From Raoultibacter massiliensis (GTDB taxonomy: Bacteria; Actinomycetota; Coriobacteriia; Coriobacteriales; Eggerthellaceae): a stretch of DNA of 64,000 nucleotides. The DNA is taken from positions 1,042,814 through 1,106,813 of the forward strand of contig NZ_LT962671.1 in assembly GCF_900199545.1 (NCBI RefSeq), read 5' to 3'. Under the pieces are notes generated by a model, which worked only from the letters and a program-made list of their open reading frames with translations, was not told the origin of the DNA and did not search any database. The position numbers were made by a program, and so were the translations under genes. Of this stretch, positions 45,575 through 53,634 are shown in pieces. The stretch's first letter is position 1, and each line of letters starts with the position of its first letter.

Positions 45575-46222
45575 ATGGAAGAATCCAGCCCCGCCGCCCA
45601 CGCAACCAACCAAAGCGGCAAGGACGGCGCCCAGTCGGGCGAGCCGGTCAGCGACGTTCCCCCGATCAAAACCGATCGACTGCTTCTGCGCGCGTTCGCA
45701 CCCGCTGACGCCGAAGCGGTCTTCGCTTATTCAAGCGACCCCCGAATCGGACACGATGCGGGATGGCCCGCGCATCGCTCGCTCGACGATTCCCTCTTCT
45801 TCATCCGCGACATAGCCTCGCAGGGGCACGTATGGGCTTTGGTTCCCAAAGAGACGATCCGCCCTGAAACGCCTCAGGGTACGCCCATCGGCTCGATCGG
45901 GCTCATCGCCGATCCCGCACGGGAATACGACAGGGTTCTCATGCTCGGCTATGCGATCGGCGCAGAGTTCTGGGGGAAGGGCTACACGACCGAAGCCTCC
46001 ATAGCGGTCCTCGCCTATGGGTTCGATGCACTCGAGCTCGCTGCCGTCTCCTGCACCTGCTACCCCTGGAACAAAGCTTCGAAGCGCGTGATCGACAAAT
46101 GCGGATTCGAATACGAAGGATGCCGCCACCTTGCGGAAATCGGCCAAGACGGCGTGCCGGAAGATTTCCTCTGCCACATCCTCACCAAAAAGCGCTGGCT
46201 CGACACCTGTCAAGCCGAATAA
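45575..46222 (+). CDS. RimJ/RimL-type GNAT acetyltransferase
   Basis: A 215-residue N-acetyltransferase. After a 30-residue polar N-terminal extension it shows TDRLLLRAFAPADAEAVFAY (strand 1-helix 1), PIGSIGLIAD, LGYAIGAEFWGKGYTTEA (acetyl-CoA loop) and NKASKRVIDKCGFEYEG, the pattern of the Acetyltransf_3 group that includes ribosomal-protein and antibiotic acetyltransferases. AAAGGA precedes the ATG. Substrate unknown. Possibly co-transcribed with the GH25 gene. Confidence 0.9.
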   Translation: MEESSPAAHATNQSGKDGAQSGEPVSDVPPIKTDRLLLRAFAPADAEAVFAYSSDPRIGHDAGWPAHRSLDDSLFFIRDIASQGHVWALVPKETIRPETPQGTPIGSIGLIADPAREYDRVLMLGYAIGAEFWGKGYTTEASIAVLAYGFDALELAAVSCTCYPWNKASKRVIDKCGFEYEGCRHLAEIGQDGVPEDFLCHILTKKRWLDTCQAE

Positions 46223-46284
46223 GGGCCTTATCGTTTTCACCCGGCAGCCTGCGTCCGCGATTCCGCCTAACGGGGCTTCGCGCC

Positions 46285-47256
46285 TTAGCTCGACTGCATG
46301 ACTTTGGCTGAAACGACGTTGCTCGGCGATATGAGGATGATCCCAGCCGACCCGAGCTGCGGGGCGTTCACGTAAAACGTCCCGTTGATCGTCTCGCCCA
46401 TGACGAACAGCCCCTCGTCCTGCGTCGATATGACGATGTCGATTCCGGCGATATCCTCCAAGATCTCTTTGTCGGGCGTGAGCGCCACGATGAAGTCGAC
46501 ATTGTACTTCTCGAAGTACTCGACCTGCTGCTCGATCGCCTTCTTGGTCATACGCGGAGTCACGCTGAATATCCCGAATCGATGGTCGCCCTTCTTGAGG
46601 ATCGTCCCTTCCAGGTATTTCCCGAGGTTTTCGGAATCGATGGTGAACACCGTCGCATTTTTGTCGAGGTAGCTCTGTTCGACTTCGGTGATATCGATCG
46701 GAATCTTCTTCTTGGCAGCCGACGAGGAACCGCTCGAACCCGATCCTGGATTCGGATTCGAACCCGTCGAGTCCGAATCCGCGCGCGCATCGTCCTTCAG
46801 GCCATCGCCGCCTGCCGCATGCCTCCTACCCGATTCCTCCGGATCGGCTGCATCCTCGCCATCCCCATCGTCCGATAAGGGATCGGAGGAAATCGGTTTG
46901 CGATCGGATCCAAGACCGTCCGCGCCCGAAGCATCGGTCGCCTTCTTCGACCGCTCGAGACCCGACAAGCCCGACTCCACGTCATCGGCAATCTCTTCCG
47001 CTGTATCGGATTCGCCTGTTTCGCCCTTGCCCGGCTTCGTGCCGGAGCCGTTTTTTTCAGCAGCTTCGGGATCGACCGTTCCCTTGAACACGATGGCGGT
47101 GTAGCCATCCATGCGTCCTGCCGCATCATCGATGTTGGAGGCGGCGACGTTCCATGAATGGCCGATTGCCAAATAGCCGATGAGCCCGCAAAGGGAAACG
47201 GCTATCAGCCCGACGAATACGACGAGTGCGATTTTTTCACGTGATACGTTCGACAT
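46285..47256 (-). CDS. Membrane protein with acidic linker and conserved C-terminal domain
   Basis: I cannot name this 323-residue protein. It has one helix near the N-terminus (9-32), then an exported low-complexity stretch (about 65-185) rich in Asp, Glu, Ser and Gly, and a folded domain (about 190-323). The latter contains ITEVEQSYLDKNATVF, GDHRFGIFSVTP, VEYFEKYNVDFIVALTPD and IAGIDIVISTQDEG, which loosely recall the substrate-side of metallophosphoesterase/5'-nucleotidase proteins but lack their metal ligands. The ATG has no ribosome site; TATAAT lies ten bases upstream, so the leader is at most a few bases. Confidence 0.72.
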   Translation of the reverse strand: MSNVSREKIALVVFVGLIAVSLCGLIGYLAIGHSWNVAASNIDDAAGRMDGYTAIVFKGTVDPEAAEKNGSGTKPGKGETGESDTAEEIADDVESGLSGLERSKKATDASGADGLGSDRKPISSDPLSDDGDGEDAADPEESGRRHAAGGDGLKDDARADSDSTGSNPNPGSGSSGSSSAAKKKIPIDITEVEQSYLDKNATVFTIDSENLGKYLEGTILKKGDHRFGIFSVTPRMTKKAIEQQVEYFEKYNVDFIVALTPDKEILEDIAGIDIVISTQDEGLFVMGETINGTFYVNAPQLGSAGIILISPSNVVSAKVMQSS

Positions 47257-47266
47257 GGTGCGCTTT

Positions 47267-47296
47267 ATTATACCTGCGTCGAAACCGCAGGTTTCG
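47267..47296 (-). promoter_or_regulatory. Promoter with embedded inverted repeat
   Basis: On the minus strand TATAAT (47272-47267) is preceded by the perfect inverted repeat CGAAACC-TGC-GGTTTCG (47296-47280), which covers the spacer and -35 side of the promoter. That is where a repressor dimer would sit. Confidence 0.45.
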
Positions 47297-47351
47297 GCTT
47301 CCGAGCAAGCGACACAATTTCAGAGCAAACGGAAGATGCGCCCGCTTTCCC

Positions 47352-47936
47352 TTATCGCAGTTCCGCGAAATGCAGCGGCGCCTCGGCAGCAGGGGCATTG
47401 CGCCCCCGCACCGTCTTCTCGTACGCATAGCGCTCCGGGGTCGCACCTTCGGCATGGCTGATGTATATGGTTCCGCACTTCGTGAAACCGCTTTTTTCCA
47501 AAAGCCTCTGCATGGGGACGTTGCCGGGATGCGTATCGATGCGCACGCTCGCACATCCGAGTTCACGGGCAAGCCGTAAAGCGTAATCGAGTATCGAAGC
47601 GCCGATGCCGTTGTTCTTCTTCGCACCGGTCACCGCAACGCGGTGGACGACGACGTAGCACGGATCGTCGGGAAGTGATTCGGTCAGCCACGACCCGCCT
47701 TCGATATAGCGGTAGTCGAACTCGTCACGGCAGGCGACCATCGCAGTCGCAACGAGCATATCGCCGTCGGCCACGACGACGCCCTCCCTGCGGGCGATAT
47801 CGCTCTCAATGACCTCGCGGGCAGGATAGCCTCCCCGCCACTGGTCGATTCCCAAAGCAGCTAGAGCGCTTCGGCCGTCTGCAAGTATATCCATGATGCG
47901 GTCCAGATCGGAGAACTCCGCTTTCCTCAGCTCCAA
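47352..47936 (-). CDS. GNAT acetyltransferase
   Basis: A 194-residue N-acetyltransferase: LRKAEFSDLDRIMDIL at the start, VVVHRVAVTGAKKNNGIGASIL (acetyl-CoA binding), RIDTHPGNVPMQRLLEKSGF near the end. The start is uncertain: I use the TTG that gives MELRKAEF, the usual family N-terminus; an in-frame TTG 48 bases upstream would add an unlikely hydrophobic leader. Its last 60 residues resemble the C-terminal domain of the EamA-GNAT fusion upstream on the same strand, suggesting paralogy. Confidence 0.85.
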   Translation of the reverse strand: MELRKAEFSDLDRIMDILADGRSALAALGIDQWRGGYPAREVIESDIARREGVVVADGDMLVATAMVACRDEFDYRYIEGGSWLTESLPDDPCYVVVHRVAVTGAKKNNGIGASILDYALRLARELGCASVRIDTHPGNVPMQRLLEKSGFTKCGTIYISHAEGATPERYAYEKTVRGRNAPAAEAPLHFAELR

Positions 47937-48077
47937 TACCGTGCTCTTTCTCTTGATAATTCCAGCGAACAGAAACAATAGCAATCGGCGAAGGCGGACA
48001 CAATGATTTTTTTCGAGATCTTGCGCTCTCTTCGAAAAAAGCTAACCAGACAATGTGGAAAACGTTCGGAAAACAAC

Positions 48078-49592
48078 CTAGAGCAGCTTCTCGAAGGCGA
48101 TTCGACGCTTTTCCCGCCCGAAGTAGTCTCTGACAACAATGCTGCCGCGCTCCGAATAACCGTACTTCTCGAGCAGCGCCCGCATCGGTTCGTTCTCGGG
48201 GTAGATGTCCGCGCGCAGCGATGCCCTTCCCCGCTTGCGCGCCAACCGCTCCGCATCGTCAAGAATGAAACGTCCCACGCCGCTGCGCCGAGCATCGGCG
48301 GCAACGTTGACCCAGTGGAGCACCGCGTATTCGGCTTCGCCGAATTCTTTCGATGTGAGCCACGTTCCCGCAAAGGGTTTCTCGTACTGAGCATCGGGGC
48401 TGAAGGAGACGGCGTACATGCCGATCGGCACCCCGTTCCGATCCTCGATGATATGCGTGGTCCCGTTTTTAATGCTGTGCATGAGGCGGCGCGGCGAGGG
48501 GTACTTCTTGCGGCCTTCGGCGATGCCGAGCTTCTTGAAGGCATCGTGGCCTTCGTCAAGCAGCCGCATGGCCGTCGGGTAATCCTCCCGCCCGGCCACG
48601 CGGCTCGAATAGTATCCGAGCACAGCGGCGGGACCCAAAAACACAGGCGGCTCCGATTCCTTCTCGTGCGCCGATTCCGATGAGGGCAGAGCATCCTCCT
48701 CGCGCTGGGTTACCAAGAACACCATGCCGAGGATGAGCGCGCATCCGATGATATCGAACACCGTAACGGGCGTACCGAGCCAAACCGCCGAAATGACCAT
48801 GGCGGAAACCGGCTCCACGCAGCAGAGCAGACTCGCCTTCACCGGACCCGCATCGGCGATCCCCTGCAGGTAGAGCATGTAGGCGCCGAGCGTGCCGACC
48901 ACGATGATGGCGGCCATAGCGGCAACCATGCCCGCCTCGACATGCACCGGTATCGTCCATGGCCGCACGAACAACGTCGCGGCAACGCCGCCGAACGTCA
49001 TAGCGAGGCCGGTTACCACAAGGGAGCCCCACTTCTTGAGCACATGCGCGGGCATGAGGGTGTAAAACGCGAGCGCGAGCGCGGCGACCAGACCCCATGC
49101 CAAACCCTCTGCCGGTATGGCAAGGCTGCCGATGTTGCCCTGCGTCGATATCGCCACCATGCCGATGAGCGCAAGCACGAGGCCCGCCGCTTCACGCAAA
49201 CGCGGAAGCCGCCGCGTCCTCAGGCACACGTACAGCATGATGAACACGAGTCCGATCTGCTCGAGCATGGTTCCTGTGCCCGCATCGGTGTATCCGATGA
49301 CAAGAAGATAGCTGACCTGCGTAAGGAGAACGCCGAACAAGGCGAAGGCTGCAATGGATATGAGCGAACGCCAATCGCGGAACACCGCGACGAGCCTGCC
49401 CCAATCTTTCACCGCCGTCGCCAAGAGGAACAACCCGCCCGCAATGAGCATGCGAATGCAGGTTATCCAAAGGGCGGGAACCTCGTAGGTCGTCATGAGC
49501 AGCTGGGCGCACGTACCCGAAAACCCCCAGAGAACGCCGCCGAGCAAAGCGCATACGATGCCCCTCATCACATGGTTGCCCCGCACGGCCAC
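48078..49592 (-). CDS. EamA (DMT) transporter fused to a GNAT acetyltransferase
   Basis: A 504-residue two-part protein read in one uninterrupted frame. Residues 1-290 form ten helices with two EamA repeats (GGVLWGFSGTCAQLL, then WGLVAALALAFYTLMPAH), as in drug/metabolite exporters. After a charged linker (about 290-330), residues 335-504 form a GNAT domain with WVNVAADARRSGVGRFIL (acetyl-CoA loop) and DIYPENEPMRALLEKYGY. The GTG at 49592 is chosen because AAAGGA lies six bases upstream; an ATG 15 bases earlier has no ribosome site. It may acetylate a metabolite and export it, or export a precursor; substrate unknown. Confidence 0.87.
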   Translation of the reverse strand: MAVRGNHVMRGIVCALLGGVLWGFSGTCAQLLMTTYEVPALWITCIRMLIAGGLFLLATAVKDWGRLVAVFRDWRSLISIAAFALFGVLLTQVSYLLVIGYTDAGTGTMLEQIGLVFIMLYVCLRTRRLPRLREAAGLVLALIGMVAISTQGNIGSLAIPAEGLAWGLVAALALAFYTLMPAHVLKKWGSLVVTGLAMTFGGVAATLFVRPWTIPVHVEAGMVAAMAAIIVVGTLGAYMLYLQGIADAGPVKASLLCCVEPVSAMVISAVWLGTPVTVFDIIGCALILGMVFLVTQREEDALPSSESAHEKESEPPVFLGPAAVLGYYSSRVAGREDYPTAMRLLDEGHDAFKKLGIAEGRKKYPSPRRLMHSIKNGTTHIIEDRNGVPIGMYAVSFSPDAQYEKPFAGTWLTSKEFGEAEYAVLHWVNVAADARRSGVGRFILDDAERLARKRGRASLRADIYPENEPMRALLEKYGYSERGSIVVRDYFGREKRRIAFEKLL

Positions 49593-49892
49593 CGCCCGTC
49601 CTTTCATGTTGTTTCACGCTGGAGCCGACATGCCCCGAAAATCGGCAGCGAGCATTGTCGCACGCGGAAACCCTGCGGTAAAGCCGCTCGCGCAACTTTT
49701 CATGATCGCCACAATCCGGCTGCGCGAGCCGATCGGGCAAACGCAATGAAAACGGTCGTCGGCCGCCCAAAAGCGGCAATGGCACCGGACAGCGTCGATC
49801 CGAATTCCAAAAAAACACTCGAAAGAATCCGGGTCGACTCGAAGCTCCCGGAAGGGAAACCTTCCGGGAGCTTTTCCAGCATGCGCTTTCCG
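49593..49892. other. Intergenic region downstream of uvrA with a long hairpin
   Basis: Three hundred bases without a convincing gene. The only feature is a 14-base-pair perfect stem, AAGCTCCCGGAAGG (49842-49855) with CCTTCCGGGAGCTT (49860-49873), loop GAAA, about 20 bases after the uvrA stop. The T tract lies on the plus-strand side, so for uvrA it is a stable 3' hairpin rather than a textbook terminator. Confidence 0.6.
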
Positions 49893-52808
49893 CTACGAGG
49901 CTTTGCTCTTCGGTTTGCCATCCGAAGCGTCATCGAGCACCTTGGCAAGGAAGCTGCCCGTATGGCTTCCGGGAGTCGCTGCGATCTTCTCGGGCGTGCC
50001 CGTCGCAACGATCGTGCCTCCGCGATCTCCCCCCTCGGGACCGAGATCGATGATGTTGTCGGCGCATTTGATAACGTCGAGGTTATGCTCGATGACGAGC
50101 ACGGTGTTTCCGGCTTCGACAAGCCTCTGCAAAACCTCGAGCAGCTGCCGCACATCTTCGAAATGCAACCCGGTCGTCGGCTCGTCGAGGATGTAGAAGG
50201 TCTTTCCCGTCTGCCTGCGCTGCAGCTCGCTCGAGAGCTTGACGCGCTGCGCCTCGCCGCCCGAAAGAGTCGTCGCAGGCTGGCCGAGCCTGATGTAGCC
50301 GAGCCCCACATCATGGAGAGTCTGGAGCTTCCGCTTGATTCCCGGTATGTTCTCGAAGAATGCAAGAGCTTCCTCGACCGTCATCTCGAGGATGTCGTAG
50401 ACGTTCTTCCCGCGATACGTGACCTGCAACGTCTCTCGGTTGTACCGCATGCCGCCGCATACCTCGCACGGCACGTACACATCGGGCAAAAAGTGCATTT
50501 CGATCTTGATCTGCCCATCGCCCTTGCAAGCTTCGCAGCGACCGCCGCTCACGTTGAACGAGAAACGGCCCGGCGAATACCCGCGAGCCTTCGCCTCCTG
50601 CGTCGATGCGAAGAGCTGGCGAATGTCGTCCCACAGGCCGATGTAGGTGGCGGGGTTCGAACGCGGCGTGCGGCCGATCGGGCTCTGATCGATGTTGATC
50701 ACTTTGTCGAGCAACTCGCACCCGGTCATCTTGCGATACGCTCCCGTGCGCCGACGCGCATGGTTCACGCGGTTGGCGAGAGCAGGCGCAAGCGTATCGG
50801 TGATAAGCGAGCTTTTGCCTGAACCGGAAACGCCGGTCACCACGGTGAGGGCGCCGATCGGAATCTCGATGTCGACGTTCTTCAGGTTGTTCTCCGTCGC
50901 ACCCAAAAGCTTGATGGCGCCCCGTTTGGGACTGCGCCGTTCTTGCGGCACCTCTATCCTCCTCCGCCCGCTCAAGTAATCGGCGGTATAGGAGTTCTTC
51001 GCCTTGAGGATCTGCTTGGGTGTGCCTTCAGCTACCACCTCGCCGCCATTTTCGCCCGCACCGGGACCCATGTCGATAACGTAATCGGCATGCCTGATCG
51101 TATCCTCGTCATGTTCGACGACGATAACCGTGTTCCCCAGGTCGCGCAGACGCTCGAGCGTTGCTATCAAACGCTCGTTATCGCGCTGATGCAGGCCGAT
51201 CGACGGCTCGTCGAGTATGTAGAGCACGCCCATGAGCCCGGCCCCGATCTGGGTGGCGAGTCTGATGCGCTGCGCCTCGCCGCCCGAAAGCGTTGCCGTC
51301 GCCCGCTCGAGCGTGAGGTAATCGAGGCCCACGTCCACCAAAAAGCGCAGGCGCGCCGCGATCTCCTTGACGATGGGCCCCGCGATCTGCTCGTCCGATC
51401 CGGTGAAGGAAAGCCCTTCGAAAAAGGCAAGCGAATCGACGGCGCTCATCTCGGTCACTTCGTGAATGTTTCTGCCTCCGACCGTAACCGCAAGTATCTC
51501 GGGTTTGAGTCGCTTGCCTCCGCATGTCTGACAGGGCACGATGGCGAAGTACTGGGAGTACTTCTCGCGCTGATTGTCGCTCGTCGATTCCTGATAGCGG
51601 TGCATGACGGCCGCGCATGCGCCCTCCCAATCGATGTACCAGTACGTCTCGCGCCCGTCAACCGTCACGTAATCGACACGCACCTTCTCTTTGGGAAGCC
51701 CATACAGAAGGGCGTCGCGCACCTTTTTCGGCATGTCTTCCCAGGGGGTGTCGGATGATACGCCCATATGCTTCGCCACGGCGCGCAGCACCTGCGGGTA
51801 GTAGTTTCCCGTAGTGAACGGCGCAATCACGCCCTCATCGAGCGAGAGCGACGGATCGGGAACGAGCAGGCTCGCATCGACCTCTTCCCTGCTGCCGATG
51901 CCCAGACAATCGGGGCATGCGCCGTAAGGGGCATTGAACGAGAAGTCGCGCGGCTGCAGTTCGTCCATGGAATGGCCATGCTCGGGGCAGGCAAGCGCAA
52001 GCGAGAACACGTACTCGCCCTCCTGCAGACCGCCCGTAGCGCCCGACGAGGTGGGTCCGCCCGCCGCCTTCGGCTTGCCGTCTTCGCCGAGCACTTGCAC
52101 GAGCACGCGTCCATCGGCGAGCTTCGTAGCCATTTCGACGGCCTCTGCGATGCGGCTCACCGCATCGCGCTTGAGCACGACGCGATCGACGACCACATCG
52201 ACGAAGTGCTTGATCTTCTTATTGAGCACGATGGGTTCGCCTTCGAGCTTTCGCACCTCGCCGTCGATGCGAACGCGCGAGAAGCCCTCTTTCTGCAAAT
52301 CCTGGAACAGCTTCGTGAATTCACCCTTGCGCCCCACGACGACCGGTGCCATCACAAGCGCTTTCGCGCCCTCGCCGATCGAGAGAATCTCGTCGGCCAC
52401 CTGATCGGTCGTCTGCTTCTTGATCTCGCGGCCGCATTCCGGACAATGGGGAACGCCCACGCGGGCGAACAGCAAGCGCAGGTAATCGTAGATCTCGGTC
52501 GTGGTCCCCACCGTGGAACGCGGGTTCTTGCTCGTGGTTTTCTGATCGATCGACACCGCCGGAGACAGGCCGTCGATGCTATCGAGGTCGGGCTTGTTCA
52601 TCTGCCCGAGGAACTGGCGCGCATAGCTCGACAGGCTTTCGACGTAGCGGCGCTGTCCTTCGGCGTACATGGTGTCGAAGGCAAGCGAGCTTTTGCCCGA
52701 ACCGGACAAGCCCGTGATAACGACGAGCTTGTCTCGCGGGATGGTCAAATCGATATCTTTAAGGTTATGCTCGCGCGCACCTTTGATGACAATTGAGTTC
52801 TGTGCCAT
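49893..52808 (-). CDS. uvrA: Excinuclease ABC subunit A
   Basis: Damage-recognition ATPase of nucleotide excision repair, 971 residues. It has two ABC ATPase halves (Walker [10 protein letters not shown] and GVSGSGKSS; signatures LSGGEAQR twice) and zinc motifs CPECG...; CPEHG...CPDCLG and CEACKGDG...CEVCGG. The family segments [17 protein letters not shown] and [12 protein letters not shown] are present. The ATG has only a weak ribosome site. TACAAT (52903-52898, minus strand) is a -10 candidate, with a LexA-like palindrome upstream. Confidence 0.98.
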   Translation of the reverse strand: MAQNSIVIKGAREHNLKDIDLTIPRDKLVVITGLSGSGKSSLAFDTMYAEGQRRYVESLSSYARQFLGQMNKPDLDSIDGLSPAVSIDQKTTSKNPRSTVGTTTEIYDYLRLLFARVGVPHCPECGREIKKQTTDQVADEILSIGEGAKALVMAPVVVGRKGEFTKLFQDLQKEGFSRVRIDGEVRKLEGEPIVLNKKIKHFVDVVVDRVVLKRDAVSRIAEAVEMATKLADGRVLVQVLGEDGKPKAAGGPTSSGATGGLQEGEYVFSLALACPEHGHSMDELQPRDFSFNAPYGACPDCLGIGSREEVDASLLVPDPSLSLDEGVIAPFTTGNYYPQVLRAVAKHMGVSSDTPWEDMPKKVRDALLYGLPKEKVRVDYVTVDGRETYWYIDWEGACAAVMHRYQESTSDNQREKYSQYFAIVPCQTCGGKRLKPEILAVTVGGRNIHEVTEMSAVDSLAFFEGLSFTGSDEQIAGPIVKEIAARLRFLVDVGLDYLTLERATATLSGGEAQRIRLATQIGAGLMGVLYILDEPSIGLHQRDNERLIATLERLRDLGNTVIVVEHDEDTIRHADYVIDMGPGAGENGGEVVAEGTPKQILKAKNSYTADYLSGRRRIEVPQERRSPKRGAIKLLGATENNLKNVDIEIPIGALTVVTGVSGSGKSSLITDTLAPALANRVNHARRRTGAYRKMTGCELLDKVINIDQSPIGRTPRSNPATYIGLWDDIRQLFASTQEAKARGYSPGRFSFNVSGGRCEACKGDGQIKIEMHFLPDVYVPCEVCGGMRYNRETLQVTYRGKNVYDILEMTVEEALAFFENIPGIKRKLQTLHDVGLGYIRLGQPATTLSGGEAQRVKLSSELQRRQTGKTFYILDEPTTGLHFEDVRQLLEVLQRLVEAGNTVLVIEHNLDVIKCADNIIDLGPEGGDRGGTIVATGTPEKIAATPGSHTGSFLAKVLDDASDGKPKSKAS

Positions 52809-53145
52809 ATTCGTCTGCTTCTTTCGCTTCGTTTCCTGGCCGCGAACCGGGAGCGAACGCGGCCTCAGGTCCGATCGTACGTATCACGCAAACGCTCATT
52901 GTAACGCAGACAGTCACAAAACCAGGAGGAGATCAGAACAATCGTTCCCTATTCAAAGGATTCGCACACTATGTTCGATATTCGTTTTACGCAGCCGGAC
53001 CCGAGCGGCGATCCGCCTCCGAAGCACGGCGGGAAACGGCCGCCCAGGCGGCTTCCGAACGCCTTCGCAAAGCCGTTTTCAGGGGATTTCCCGCATTCCG
53101 CTTGTCGATCTTCTCTTCCGCGCGCGCTGTGCTATCCTTCGCCTT
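52809..53145. other. Divergent region between uvrA and the small Cys-rich gene
   Basis: Contains the presumed uvrA promoter (TACAAT, minus strand, 52903-52898), the GAAC-N4-GTTC palindrome (52936-52947), and the TATCCT element of the rightward gene (53133-53138). The 180 bases between these show no gene or repeat I can support. Confidence 0.5.
52936..52947. promoter_or_regulatory. LexA-like SOS box before uvrA
   Basis: GAACAATCGTTC has the perfect GAAC-N4-GTTC half-sites of Gram-positive LexA/DinR boxes (consensus CGAACRNRYGTTYC), with a C after the last base. It lies about 33 bases upstream of the uvrA -10 candidate. Confidence 0.5.
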
Positions 53146-53490
53146 ATGGAAGATACACCCGAAATAGAACGCAGGCGCGCCCGCGAAGAGCGCACCGTTT
53201 CTCAGATGATAGCCTTGTACTGCGCCGAAAATCATCCGGATCGCCGCCGCGAGGAAACCGCATTTTGCGGCGAGCGCATCTGTTCGGAATGCAAGATCAT
53301 CGATGACTACGCCGTGCTCAGAACACGCCGCTGCCGCAAGATGGACGTGAAAACGTCGTGCGATGAATGCGAGAACCACTGCTATAAACCCGAAGAACGC
53401 GAACGCATCCGTTCGGTCATGCGCTATTCGGGCCCGCGCATGCTCAAGACCCATCCCATAGCCGCCATCCGCCACCTGCTCGGAAGATAG
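53146..53490 (+). CDS. Nitrous-oxide-stimulated-promoter-family Cys-rich protein
   Basis: A 114-residue protein of the family named after a nitrous-oxide-stimulated promoter; its biochemical role is unknown. The family pattern is clear: MIALYCAENH, then CSECK, YAVLRTRRC, CDECENHCY (Cys/His-rich, probably metal-binding) and the C-terminal RSVMRYSGPRMLKTHPIAAIRHL. There is no ribosome site. TATCCT ends seven bases before the ATG, so a leaderless mRNA is likely. It stands alone between uvrA and the ABC transporter. Confidence 0.82.
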   Translation: MEDTPEIERRRAREERTVSQMIALYCAENHPDRRREETAFCGERICSECKIIDDYAVLRTRRCRKMDVKTSCDECENHCYKPEERERIRSVMRYSGPRMLKTHPIAAIRHLLGR

Positions 53491-53589
53491 CCGCCGGATC
53501 CGCCCTTGCCGGGAAACGCCCATCGGTAGCATCTGAGCGGGCATCCTCCCATCCAAGCAGGCCATCGGCATAGCGCGTCGCCAAAACGC

Positions 53590-53621
53590 CCGCCGACAGT
53601 CGGGCGCCCGCCTGTCGGCGG
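53590..53621. terminator. Stem-loop between convergent genes
   Basis: CCGCCGACAG (53590-53599) pairs perfectly with CTGTCGGCGG (53612-53621). It lies between the ends of the Cys-rich protein gene and the ABC permease gene and could end both transcripts, although T tracts are short. Confidence 0.55.
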
Positions 53622-53634
53622 ACGCCCGTTCGCA

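Noticed and set aside
49842..49875. A standard rho-independent terminator for uvrA
   Set aside because: The stem is perfect but its T tract is on the plus-strand side, where no gene ends; kept only as a hairpin.
52669..53145. An upstream extension of the Cys-rich protein gene
   Set aside because: It would start inside uvrA on the opposite strand; the conserved family region starts near the ATG at 53146, which has a TATCCT element at the right distance.
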